From Patiriisocius sp047730165 (GTDB taxonomy: Bacteria; Bacteroidota; Bacteroidia; Flavobacteriales; Flavobacteriaceae), in contig NZ_CP159834.1 of NCBI RefSeq assembly GCF_047730165.1, positions 1,178,001-1,242,000 of the forward strand: a stretch of DNA of 64,000 nt, in the 5' to 3' direction. A program made the translations under genes and the position numbers. Below, piece after piece: positions 34,833 through 43,565 of the stretch; the stretch's first letter is position 1; every line of letters starts with the position of its first letter. Below the pieces are notes generated by a model that was not told the DNA's origin, searched no databases, and saw only the letters and a program-made list of their open reading frames with translations.

Positions 34833-36065
34833 ATGGCAAAGGAAATATTAGAATGTTCGTTTTGTGGTAGAAAAAAACCAGAGACAAATCTGCTTATTGC
34901 GGGTCTAGATGCACACATCTGTGATCGCTGTATTGAGCAGGCGCACGGTATTGTAGAAGAAGAAGAAGTACATAAGAAAGGAGATGTCGTTACAAAAGAG
35001 CTGATGCTTAAAAAGCCAAAAACGATTAAAGAGTTTTTGGATGATTATGTTATTGGGCAGGAGCATACTAAAAGAGTCTTATCTGTGGCTGTTTACAATC
35101 ACTATAAGCGATTGTTGCAGCCTAAAACAGATGACGATATTGAAATTCAGAAAAGTAACATCATTATGGTGGGACAGACTGGAACAGGTAAAACCTTGGT
35201 AGCAAAAACGATTGCTAGAATGCTCAATGTTCCTTTAGCGATTGTTGATGCAACTGTGTTGACAGAGGCTGGTTATGTAGGAGAAGATGTGGAGAGCATT
35301 CTAACACGTCTCTTACAAGCGGCAGATTATGACTTAGAAAAAGCACAAAACGGAATTGTCTTTATAGATGAAATCGATAAAATTGCTAGAAAAAGCGATA
35401 ACCCATCCATCACGAGAGATGTAAGTGGAGAAGGGGTACAGCAAGCTTTATTAAAATTGCTAGAAGGAACTGTTGTGAATGTGCCGCCTAAAGGAGGTCG
35501 TAAACATCCTGACCAGAAATTTATTGAAGTTAATACTGAAAATATTCTATTTATTGCAGGTGGTGCTTTTGACGGGATTAATAGACATATCTCAAAAAGA
35601 TTGAATTTGCAAGCTGTAGGATTTAGCGCAACGCAGAAAGAAGAGTTTTTGGATAAAGATCATATGCTGAAGTATATCATTCCTAGAGATTTGAAAGATT
35701 TTGGGTTGATCCCAGAGATCATTGGTCGTCTTCCAGTGCTGACGTATATGAACCCTTTAGATAAGGCAACATTAAGAGCTATTCTTACTGAACCTAAAAA
35801 CGCCATCATAAAGCAGTATAAAAAACTGTTTGAGATGGACGACATAGAGTTAGTGCTTACAGAAGAAGCATTAGATTTCATTGTAGGGCAAGCTATTGAG
35901 TATAAGCTCGGGGCAAGAGGATTACGTTCACTTTGTGAAGCGGTGCTTACAGATGCGATGTATGAGCTTCCAGGAACAGACACAACGTTCCTTTCAGTGA
36001 ATGTAGAGTACGTAAAAGAAAAGCTAAACAAGTCCACTATTAAAAAACTGAAAGCAGTTTCTTAA
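34833..36065 (+). CDS. clpX: ATP-dependent Clp protease ATP-binding subunit ClpX
   Basis: A 410-residue AAA+ unfoldase. The N-terminal zinc finger has four cysteines (CSFCGRK ... ICDRC, residues about 6-34). Walker A is GQTGTGKT, the pore-1 loop GYVGED, and Walker B IVFIDEIDKIA; the RKH-like and sensor regions are present (GARGLRS). It feeds tagged proteins into ClpP. Length is normal. A good terminator follows. Confidence 0.97.
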   Translation: MAKEILECSFCGRKKPETNLLIAGLDAHICDRCIEQAHGIVEEEEVHKKGDVVTKELMLKKPKTIKEFLDDYVIGQEHTKRVLSVAVYNHYKRLLQPKTDDDIEIQKSNIIMVGQTGTGKTLVAKTIARMLNVPLAIVDATVLTEAGYVGEDVESILTRLLQAADYDLEKAQNGIVFIDEIDKIARKSDNPSITRDVSGEGVQQALLKLLEGTVVNVPPKGGRKHPDQKFIEVNTENILFIAGGAFDGINRHISKRLNLQAVGFSATQKEEFLDKDHMLKYIIPRDLKDFGLIPEIIGRLPVLTYMNPLDKATLRAILTEPKNAIIKQYKKLFEMDDIELVLTEEALDFIVGQAIEYKLGARGLRSLCEAVLTDAMYELPGTDTTFLSVNVEYVKEKLNKSTIKKLKAVS

Positions 36066-36086
36066 ATAGTGCGCATATAATTACCA

Positions 36087-36127
36087 AACGCTCCCTTTGA
36101 TACTTTTTATCTGACGGGAGCGTTTTT
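36087..36127 (+). terminator. Terminator after clpX
   Basis: Perfect 9-bp stem AACGCTCCC (36087-36095) / GGGAGCGTT (36116-36124) followed by TTTATTT. It also isolates the decayed gene downstream. Confidence 0.9.
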
Positions 36128-36142
36128 ATTTAAGTCACTTTT

Positions 36143-36887
36143 TTGCTTTATAAACTCCTAAAATTTACAGCCCACATAGGCATTGCACTTATGCTAACAG
36201 TGGTCAAACAAATAGGAGGACTTATATATTTGTTAGTGCTTGTACTAATAAAACGCACGGTTTCTAAACACCACTTAAAAAGAATGGTTTATTTGACTGT
36301 GCTCTATTTGTTAGCAACATGTGTGATTGTACCTCCCTTAGCTTCAATTTATAGACGAGAGCCCGTCATAGCGAATGAGGCCATCCAGGCGCATTATTTC
36401 TTTTATAAACTTATGAATAAAACTACGTAACATAGAGTTAAGTGCTCTCTTAGAAGAAGTAGTATTAGATTTTCAGCGGAAATATCTCGTCGTCCAGCTC
36501 GTGCATCTTGATGCGAATTTCGCGTTTATTGATTGATTCCCGCTCTTACCACATTTGAGCCATAACGATGGTAAAAAGATATACATCACACTACGCTGCA
36601 AAGATCATGTGAATACTATCACAAACCGAAAACTTTCGGCAAGTGGCTACGGGGTTTTTGAGGACCCACTAAATATTGAATTTAATCAAATTTCAAAGTG
36701 TATGGAAAATAGCTACTGGCAATACGACTTTCCAAAATATGTAACACTCAGCACCATAAATAAAGATCTTATATTTTCCGAAGAAGGAACACGTGCCATT
36801 ACTTTGAGTATCTTAAGGCAAAAAAGCTCACGTAAATTATTGATAAAACTATGTCAGGATGACCATATTCTTGTAAAAGTAGAATGA
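36143..36887 (+). pseudogene. Decayed membrane-anchored LAS/M15-type peptidase
   Basis: The 5' part (TTG start, no ATG) encodes two TM helices (IGIALMLTVVKQIGGLIYLLVLVLI, MVYLTVLYLLATCVIVPPLA) and YFFYKLMNKTT, then a stop at 36428. One base further in frame, the message goes on: NIELSALLEEVVLDFQRKY ... LDANFAFID, a TGA, then FPLLPHLSHNDGKK, NRKLSASGYGVFE, YWQYDFPKYVTL and a short end with DDHILVKVE. SHNDGKK and DDHI recall the zinc motifs (SHxxGxxxD and HxDHxH) of MepA-like LAS peptidases. Here the Asp (KKIY) and the last His (DHIL) are replaced, and roughly 20 residues seem deleted before DDHI. Frameshift, nonsense codon and lost ligands all point to a dead gene; the family call rests partly on memory. 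Confidence 0.7.
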
Positions 36888-36892
36888 AAACA

Positions 36893-36922
36893 TAAAAAAA
36901 CCCTTTAATTGCTTAAAGGGTT
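36893..36922 (-). terminator. Terminator of the small lipoprotein gene
   Basis: Perfect 10-bp stem AACCCTTTAA / TTAAAGGGTT with loop TTGC; on the minus strand it runs into seven T. It lies just after the stop of the 36946-37131 gene. Confidence 0.9.
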
Positions 36923-36945
36923 GGGTATAAATGTATGTATTTTAC

Positions 36946-37131
36946 TTACGGTGTAGCTAAAAGAGTTTTAGATTTCTTATTAAGAATTTTTTGTTCCATT
37001 AATTCTTTCTTGTTTTTTAGCGTGTAGCCAGCTATTTCAGAATCACTCTTCTGAAAATTTTGAGTTGTCCCACAAGCCGAAAATGCTCCTGTGAAGATAA
37101 CTGCTGCTAGTATGAATATTAGTTTTTTCAT
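36946..37131 (-). CDS. Small lipoprotein of unknown function
   Basis: A 61-residue protein with a lipoprotein signal (LIFILAAVIFTGAFSAC, lipobox FSAC with Gly at +2). The mature part has about 42 residues, Lys-rich, without a family I know (Q-N-F-Q-K-S-D-S-E-I-A-G-Y). Reality is supported by a full promoter (37159-37189) 27 bases upstream and a strong terminator right after the stop. It may be a small abundant outer-membrane or periplasmic-face lipoprotein. Confidence 0.75.
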   Translation of the reverse strand: MKKLIFILAAVIFTGAFSACGTTQNFQKSDSEIAGYTLKNKKELMEQKILNKKSKTLLATP

Positions 37132-37158
37132 TACACGATATTGTTGCTTTCTACACTA

Positions 37159-37189
37159 CAAATTTATGGAGTAAGAAAAGGACTACCAA
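37159..37189 (-). promoter_or_regulatory. Promoter of the small lipoprotein: TTG - 20 nt - TAAATTTG
   Basis: On the minus strand TTG (37187-37189) stands 20 bases before TAAATTTG (37159-37166), a full -33/-7 match. The remaining gap to 37366 shows no gene. Confidence 0.65.
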
Positions 37190-37366
37190 TATTTTTAGAT
37201 GTATGAAGGGGATTATCGTTGAAATGCACGATTCGCTCTAATTACAAGTATATCCTGTAAAAGCAGTGTATTTGAACCTGTTTTTAAGCACTATAATTGT
37301 GTTTTTAAACGGGATTTGGGTTTTGGAGTTTATTTTTTAAGTCAAATACAGTAGTGAAATGAGCGA

Positions 37367-38887
37367 TTAAAATGTCTTGTTTAGAATGATAAGCTCTTCG
37401 AGATAATCTCTGGTATTTGATAATCTAGGTACTTTGTGCTGGCCCCCTAGTTTATCTTTTTCTTTGAGCCAATCATAAAACAGTTTTTCACGGGCGCTAT
37501 GCACTTTAGGAGCGTTTAGTGTTGTATTGTTAAAACGCTTTGCCTCATAGTCACTATTTACTTCTTGCAACGCTTTGTCTAGCATTGCAGAAAATGCAGC
37601 AAAATCTCTTGGAGGTCTTTTAAACTCAATCATCCATTCGTGTGCACCTTTTTCTTTACCCTCCATAAAAATGGGGGCCGCAGTGTAATCTACAATTTCG
37701 CATCCAGTAGCGTGGGTTGCTTTACGTAAGGCCGCTTCTGCATTTTCAATGATCAGTTCTTCCCCAAACACGTTAATATGATGCTTTGTTCTTCCAGTTA
37801 CTTTTATATGATAGGGATTCACAGAGGTGAATCGTACCGTGTCACCCACCTTATAGCGCCATAAGCCGGCATTAGTCGTAATGACAATAGCGTAGTTTGC
37901 GCCAACTTCCACTTCGCTCAAAGGGATTACTTTTTGTTGCGGACTCCCATAGGTGTTCATTGGGATAAACTCATAGAAAATCCCGTAGTCTAGCATTAAT
38001 AAGAGTTCTTTGTTTGCGTTTCTGTCTTGCAATGCGAAGAATCCTTCACTGGCATTATAAATTTCGTAATATCTAAAATCATTTTTAGGCAGTATCTTAT
38101 TATATTGCTCTAGATAAGGATCGAAACTCACACCCCCATGAAAATAAACTTCAAGATTAGGCCAGACATCAAACAGGTTGCCTTTTCCGGTAGTTTCTAT
38201 AACATTGTTTAATAAAACTAGCATCCATGACGGCACGCCCGCAAGGCTAGTTACATTTTCTTGAATCGTCTCATTCACAATGGCCTGCATCTTGACTTCC
38301 CAATCACCCATTAATGATATTTCATTACTAGGTGTGCTGCTATATTCTGCCCAAAAAGGCATATTGTCTATTAAAATAGCAGATAAATCACCATAGCTGG
38401 TGCCATTTTCTCGGTATAATTCTTTGCTGCCACCTAATCGTAAACTCTTTCCTAAAAATAATTGTGAGTTTGCATTGTTATTGAGATACATACATAACAA
38501 GTCTTTACTTGCTGCATAATGGCATTGCTCTAAAGATTCTGTGGAGACTGGAATAAATTTGCTCTTTGCATTTGTAGTTCCGCTAGATTTTGCAAACCAT
38601 TTTATAGGAGTTGGCCATAATATGTTGCCTTCGCCACGACGGCTTCGCTCGATGTCACTCTGTATTTCTTCATAGGTAGTGACGGGTATGCGATCTGCAA
38701 ATTCACGATAGGTATGAATACTGCCAAAGTCATATTTTTTTCCTATTTCCGTAGTACTAGCGCATTGCAGTAAGGACGTGAGTAGTTCTCCCTGAACTTC
38801 GTTAGGGTATTTTAGAAATAATTCTATCTGGTGAAATCGCTTTTTGAGAAACCAAGACGCAACAGAATTGACTAAAGGGATTGGCAT
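37367..38887 (-). CDS. GH3 family acyl-adenylate-forming protein
   Basis: A 506-residue member of the GH3 (auxin-promoter) family, in the ANL adenylating-enzyme fold. Visible signatures are the ATP-loop SSGTTNAKSKFIPVS (about 103-117), the YNASEGFFA motif that holds the adenine and Mg, and VTGRTKHHINVFGEEL in the hinge. Plant members join amino acids to acyl acids; bacterial members are common in Bacteroidota but their substrates are not known. It is divergent from DUF2797 with 38 bases between the starts. Confidence 0.9.
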   Translation of the reverse strand: MPIPLVNSVASWFLKKRFHQIELFLKYPNEVQGELLTSLLQCASTTEIGKKYDFGSIHTYREFADRIPVTTYEEIQSDIERSRRGEGNILWPTPIKWFAKSSGTTNAKSKFIPVSTESLEQCHYAASKDLLCMYLNNNANSQLFLGKSLRLGGSKELYRENGTSYGDLSAILIDNMPFWAEYSSTPSNEISLMGDWEVKMQAIVNETIQENVTSLAGVPSWMLVLLNNVIETTGKGNLFDVWPNLEVYFHGGVSFDPYLEQYNKILPKNDFRYYEIYNASEGFFALQDRNANKELLLMLDYGIFYEFIPMNTYGSPQQKVIPLSEVEVGANYAIVITTNAGLWRYKVGDTVRFTSVNPYHIKVTGRTKHHINVFGEELIIENAEAALRKATHATGCEIVDYTAAPIFMEGKEKGAHEWMIEFKRPPRDFAAFSAMLDKALQEVNSDYEAKRFNNTTLNAPKVHSAREKLFYDWLKEKDKLGGQHKVPRLSNTRDYLEELIILNKTF

Positions 38888-38925
38888 TTTTTAAAGTATC
38901 TTTAAGGTTTAAAAATACAAATTTT

Positions 38926-39720
38926 ATGCATTATAAAGGTGTTCTTACTAAAATGAAAACCGAAAATGGAAGTCCTATCCAGTACTACCTGGTATTTGAA
39001 AATGACTTCTTGCATGTAAATCAATTGCTAGACAAACACTTGTCTATTCATTTTGTGGGATATGAGTGCTTAAATTGTAGCTTGAATAAAGAGATTTATC
39101 GCCAAGGTTTTTGCCGTCAATGCTTTTTTGATATCCCACAAGCAGCAGACTGGATAATGAGACCAGAACTAAGCCAAGCACATTTAGGTATAGAAGACCG
39201 CGATTTAGCCTATGAAGAGAAAGTGCAACTAAAACCGCATATAGTATATCTTGCTAATAGTAGTAATGTAAAAGTAGGTGTAACACGTAAGACACAAGTA
39301 CCTACTCGATGGATAGACCAAGGAGCACACGAAGCTATAGAGATTCTAGAAGTGCCCAATCGGTATCTTGCAGGGATTGCTGAGGTGGCATTAAAAGAGC
39401 ACGTAGGTGATAAAACCAACTGGCGCACGATGCTTAAAAATGAAATACAGGATGAAAATCTAGTCGAGTGGCGCGATAAACTAAAAGCTTTTATTCCAGT
39501 AGAAGCAATGCCTTATTATCTAGAAAACAATGCTGAAACCAACCTAGAATTTCCTGTGCTGAAATATCCAAAAAAATTAAAAAGCTTGAACCTAAAAAAA
39601 ACACCCCAATTTAGTGGAGTGCTTAAAGGCATAAAAGGACAATACCTCATTTTTGAAGATGATACTGTTTTTAATGTGAGAGGGAGCGAAGGGTTTGTGG
39701 TGCAATTAGCTATTGCCTAA
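38926..39720 (+). CDS. DUF2797 family protein
   Basis: A 264-residue cytoplasmic protein. Two cysteine pairs form a likely zinc knuckle (YECLNCS and GFCRQCFFD, about 48-70). A GIY-YIG-like segment follows (HIVYLANSSNVKVGVTRKTQVPTRWIDQGAHEA), and a small C-terminal domain (GVLKGIKGQYLIFEDDTVFNV). This match to a GIY-YIG nuclease fold is weak and its function is unknown. The start is set at the ATG at 38926; the frame is open further up to 38881 but that would run into the GH3 start. Its last codons overlap the first of two broken T9SS pieces. Confidence 0.8.
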   Translation: MHYKGVLTKMKTENGSPIQYYLVFENDFLHVNQLLDKHLSIHFVGYECLNCSLNKEIYRQGFCRQCFFDIPQAADWIMRPELSQAHLGIEDRDLAYEEKVQLKPHIVYLANSSNVKVGVTRKTQVPTRWIDQGAHEAIEILEVPNRYLAGIAEVALKEHVGDKTNWRTMLKNEIQDENLVEWRDKLKAFIPVEAMPYYLENNAETNLEFPVLKYPKKLKSLNLKKTPQFSGVLKGIKGQYLIFEDDTVFNVRGSEGFVVQLAIA

Positions 39721-39832
39721 TCCCGTAGTGTCAAATCTAACTGTAAATTATATCACCGATGGGGCAACCTCTGCATATGTAATGTTGGTTAATACTACTA
39801 CGAGTGTTTCAAATAACAATAAATTAGAATTC
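39713..39832 (+). pseudogene. Isolated fragment of a T9SS sorting domain
   Basis: An open stretch without signal peptide or start reads PNPVVSNLTVNY, then GATSAYVMLVNTTT and SNNNKL. This matches the beginning of a T9SS type A C-terminal domain (PNPxxxxLxVxY, ATSAYxMLV). It is a leftover of a secreted-protein gene, most of which is gone, joined directly to the DUF2797 stop codon. Whether it belonged to the next broken gene or another one cannot be told. Confidence 0.6.
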
Positions 39833-40558
39833 GTGAAAAATTTACATATAATATTAATATTCTTATTTGTTGGTCTTTATCAAGGGATAGCCCAAGACCC
39901 TCAACTTTTTGAAAATGATTGGTATTTACAGAAAGTGATTATTGATGATAATGATGTTTTCCCGCCATTTGAGAGTGTAGTAGGAGAACTTTATTTTACT
40001 ACAGATTTAATAGAAGTGGTACACCCAAATTGTGAAGAAGCATTAGGAGGTTCTATAGAATATTTACCAAATAATTTTTTCGAGTTAAATAATGCAGAAG
40101 TAGCACTTATAGGAACTTGCGGGAATCAAGCCGTTCTTGAGTTCTTGGATCAACATTATTCTATTTATAGGACAGAAGGAAATGATGGTACTGCGAAGAA
40201 CCCATTTAACTAAACCTTAGAGCAAGAAGGAGATATAGTTACTCTCACAGTTACTAATGTAGAAGGTGATCAAGGGGTCTATACCAGTGCGTTATTGGGT
40301 GTTTTGCAAAATGAGTTGAGTAATGTTGTTTTTTATCCTAATCCAACACAAGATGTTGTTACGATCACGAGTGGTCAATTATTAGAAAACCTTTCTGTAA
40401 CTATATATGATGTAACTGGTAAAAGTGTTTTAATTAAAAGTGCAATGAGTTTTGATACATATACGCTTGATATAGCAAGCTTTACATCTGGGGTTTATTT
40501 TTTAGAACTTGAGGCTGCAAATGGGTTAAAAAAAGTGGAGAAGATTATTAAGTTGTAA
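39833..40558 (+). pseudogene. Secreted T9SS-cargo gene with an in-frame stop
   Basis: GTG at 39833 opens a signal peptide (NLHIILIFLFVGLYQGIAQ). A beta-rich domain follows (DWYLQKVIIDDNDVFPP, VHPNCEEALGGSIEY, LIGTCGNQAVLEF), probably a lipocalin-like fold, and then TAA at 40211-40213 after NPFN. The same frame goes on (TLEQEGDIVTLTVTN) into a complete T9SS sorting domain (YPNPTQDVVTI, YDVTGKS, SGVYFLELE, KIIKL) to the TAA at 40558. The stop codon probably replaced a Tyr codon. The truncated product would be secreted to the periplasm but not sorted to the surface. Confidence 0.82.
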
Positions 40559-40564
40559 TCAAAT

Positions 40565-40633
40565 TGTCAAACTGAGCCTGTCGAAGTTGTTAATTAAGAT
40601 AATCAAAAACCTTTCGACAGGCTCAAGGTGACA
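40565..40633. repeat. REP-like palindrome with GAGCCTGTCGAA arms
   Basis: GAGCCTGTCGAA (40574-40585) and TTCGACAGGCTC (40613-40624) are perfect 12-base inverted arms, with TGTC and GACA at the outer ends. This short palindrome is a common intergenic repeat in Bacteroidota. It stands between the broken T9SS gene and the asmA-like gene and may also end transcription in both directions. Confidence 0.8.
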
Positions 40634-40694
40634 TTTAGAGTTTATTAGTGTTTTACATAAGTTCTTTCTTCTTTCAACAAAGTGGTCTAAAAAT

Positions 40695-43352
40695 CTAATT
40701 CCCTGTACTATCTTTTTTCTTTTTCCCAAAAAGATTCCCTAATCCATTTTTTATGACATCTTTAATCTCTTCTTTTACTTCTTCTTCAGAAGTAGGAATC
40801 GTCGTCGGGATGCTAGGAATAGAATTTCCAGTTGAGGTCGAATCTTGTGGGGTATTTTTCCCTCCAGTTAATAGGTCTTTTATAGCAGAAAGCCCTCCAT
40901 CTTTAATCTGGTCTTTTTGCGCTGCAATAATCTGCTGCGTTAATTGAGATATTGCTGCATTCGTGTTAATCCCTATTTCTGGATTTGAGAAGGAACCTTT
41001 TAAAGTAACCGGCAATGCTACAGTCATTGTTTCTGCATCTGCAGCGTTAAGTTTAGCTAGTAAGCCACCTACTTGATTTCCCATGTAACGAGCAGGAACA
41101 TCAAGACTTAAACTGTAGTCCATCGTTTTGTCAAACTTGTGACTCCCAGATGCTGTTACTTGTATTCCTTTTACATCAAAGTTAAAAGGCGCGACTTGTA
41201 TACCTCCATCTTTAAAGGATAAGGCGGTGGTGACATCTCTTAAGCCTATATCGTCGAGGTCTATAAAGTTAAGTTTTTCATCGAGTTTTGAAAGCAGCGG
41301 AGACTTTTCTCCACTAAACTCAGCCGTAAGTATTTGAGCGATGGCATTACCACTTAGAGACTTTAAGTCTGGCGTCATTTCTTGGGTAAGATTACCGCTA
41401 AGCTTTAAGTTGGTGCTTAAAATGCCATCTAGGTTTTGCATAATTGGTGCTAGAAATTCTAAAAGTTTCAATTCTTTAAACGATTGAGCGAGGTTTACTT
41501 TGCTCAAATCAAGGTCCATCGCAAAGGTTGGTGTGCTATTTTGGGTATTCACATTTCCGCCAAAAGCAATATCACCACCCAGTATTTTTGAGGTTACATT
41601 TTCTAAACTTGCCGTTTCGTTTTTAATAACAACAGAACCTCTGGTATCTTTTAATTCTAGGTTGTCATAGATAACCTTGTCTGCGGTAAAGTTAAGACGG
41701 GCATCGAGAAAATCAGGAATTTTTGCCCCAGCAACTTCAGTGCTACTTTCAGATGTCTTGCCTGAGGTTTCATTTGTGGACGTTTCCGCAGTCATAAAAT
41801 CATTGACATTAAAGTTCTTAGAGTTGACATTAAAAGTACCTTTCAAATCTTGCTTAGACATTAAAAAAGGGATGAGGTTCTGTATCTGCCCAGAAGCAGC
41901 AATGTCTGTGGCCCCAGAAGTTGCCTCGAGTTGCGTCAATAGTATGCTGCCAGCCTTCATGTTAATCCCTGCTGTTTTAATATTAATAGGGTTTTTAAAA
42001 GCTGGATCATTATAGGAGAAATCTGTTAAACTTGCCGTTCCGGCTGTATTAATACGGTTGTATTGTTCCGTATCAATCGCTTCCATGTCAAAACGCGCCC
42101 GGGCATCTGCAAAGAAAACACCAGTCAAATCTTGATCAAGTTCTATAGGCAAAACCTTCTCAATATTTGCCAAGTTGAGCGTGCCTTTCATCGCGAGATC
42201 TACAAGCATATTTGTCGTGAGGTTTTTTATGCTTCCGCTTGTTGTAAAAAGCTCGTCGTCTATTTTAAATGAAACACCGTTGAGCATCACATAGGTGTCT
42301 TGCATACGTCCAGTAGTGTTTATTAAATCTGCACTTATAGTAATGTTTTCTACCGCCTTAGGCAATGCTGCATATTTAAAAGAAGCGTTGTCACTGCGTA
42401 TTTTGATATCCATCGTCGGAATGTGGTTGTCGTCTACAATCCCCTTGAATACCCCATTCACAGTAAAGTTCCCGGTTGTTGTTACGCCATCAAGGTTCTT
42501 TACATATACTTCTGGGATCACCGCCAGAAAGTTTTTAAAATCTGAAGATGGGGTTTTTATCGTAAGATCCACCTCGTTATTAGTCTCATTCAATTTTACA
42601 AACCCATCCAGGGTTAGGGGCAATTGATTCACTCTAGCCTCATTCTCTTTAAAGGTGTATTTTTCATTTACGAGATCCATCATAATAACCGCGTCAAGTG
42701 TCACCTTGTTTTTATTTAGATAGGCGATATCACCTAGCTTATAAGATACAATAGCCTCGGTTTTTGTGTCTAATTCTGACGTTGCTAAAGAAAAATCTCC
42801 TTTCCCAGTATGATTAACATCTGTGAGTATCAAGAAATTTTCCGTGCTTTCGTCTAGGTAATTAATGCGTGAGTCTTTTAGCTCGTAGCGTTTTAAATCA
42901 AAACTAAAACCAGCGTTACCTGTTGTTTCATCGGTCAGTGGCGCGTCATTTTTTATTGCGACATCATAGTTGGCGTTCCCCTCTTTGTCCACTTTTATAT
43001 TGATAAAAGCTTCTTCAAGATACAAGGCATCTATTTTAATGGACTCGTCTTGTGTTTTAAAAAGCTGCGTCACCCCCATATCTAGGGTTAAAATTTTTCC
43101 GCTCGCTAGGGTGTCTCCCTTAAAAGGTGCGTTATTCATCACACTAAAATTATTGATGGTAAGGGTAGCATCTGGAAAACTGCTAAAAAGAGAGAGGTCA
43201 AGACTTTCCCATTCAACAGTCGCATTTAGGTTTTCGTTGATGGTTTTCTTCACTATTTTTTCAATAGAATCCTTAAATAGAAAAGGCGCTGCAATTAATG
43301 CGATTACTATTAAGAGTAAAAAGATTCCGATTATTTTAAATACTTTTTTCAT
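40695..43352 (-). CDS. AsmA family protein (large, one TM anchor)
   Basis: An 885-residue protein with one N-terminal TM helix (VFKIIGIFLLLIVIALIAAPFLF) and a very long periplasmic part of repeated beta strands. The N-terminal segment (INENLNATVEWESLDLSLFSSFPDATLTINNFSV) and C-terminal AsmA domain (PALL-like LLSKLDEKLNFIDLDDIGLRDVTTALSFKDGGIQV) match the family. AsmA-like proteins form elongated tubes thought to carry phospholipid between membranes. The tail after 840 is Ser/Thr/Pro- and Lys-rich. Single-gene unit with its own promoter. Confidence 0.88.
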   Translation of the reverse strand: MKKVFKIIGIFLLLIVIALIAAPFLFKDSIEKIVKKTINENLNATVEWESLDLSLFSSFPDATLTINNFSVMNNAPFKGDTLASGKILTLDMGVTQLFKTQDESIKIDALYLEEAFINIKVDKEGNANYDVAIKNDAPLTDETTGNAGFSFDLKRYELKDSRINYLDESTENFLILTDVNHTGKGDFSLATSELDTKTEAIVSYKLGDIAYLNKNKVTLDAVIMMDLVNEKYTFKENEARVNQLPLTLDGFVKLNETNNEVDLTIKTPSSDFKNFLAVIPEVYVKNLDGVTTTGNFTVNGVFKGIVDDNHIPTMDIKIRSDNASFKYAALPKAVENITISADLINTTGRMQDTYVMLNGVSFKIDDELFTTSGSIKNLTTNMLVDLAMKGTLNLANIEKVLPIELDQDLTGVFFADARARFDMEAIDTEQYNRINTAGTASLTDFSYNDPAFKNPINIKTAGINMKAGSILLTQLEATSGATDIAASGQIQNLIPFLMSKQDLKGTFNVNSKNFNVNDFMTAETSTNETSGKTSESSTEVAGAKIPDFLDARLNFTADKVIYDNLELKDTRGSVVIKNETASLENVTSKILGGDIAFGGNVNTQNSTPTFAMDLDLSKVNLAQSFKELKLLEFLAPIMQNLDGILSTNLKLSGNLTQEMTPDLKSLSGNAIAQILTAEFSGEKSPLLSKLDEKLNFIDLDDIGLRDVTTALSFKDGGIQVAPFNFDVKGIQVTASGSHKFDKTMDYSLSLDVPARYMGNQVGGLLAKLNAADAETMTVALPVTLKGSFSNPEIGINTNAAISQLTQQIIAAQKDQIKDGGLSAIKDLLTGGKNTPQDSTSTGNSIPSIPTTIPTSEEEVKEEIKDVIKNGLGNLFGKKKKDSTGN

Positions 43353-43478
43353 TGCTGAAATGTTCTTGAGTTTATATTATTTTTGAAGCACTACAATACT
43401 AACGTATATTGAATAGGATGGTTTCAAAGGCGAGCAAAAAATCTAGAAGAATAGCTGTCCTTTTTTTACAATTGTGGA

Positions 43479-43486
43479 CAAAGATA
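43479..43486 (-). promoter_or_regulatory. -7 box TATCTTTG for the asmA-like gene
   Basis: A perfect TAnnTTTG on the minus strand about 125 bases before the asmA-like ATG. A -33 TTG is missing at the usual distance, so the call is moderate. Confidence 0.4.
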
Positions 43487-43565
43487 GCGGTCATTCGTTT
43501 CGATTTAGTTAAATTAGTATTAAGATTGCAAACCTCATTTTTATCATTAAAATCACAGTACCATT

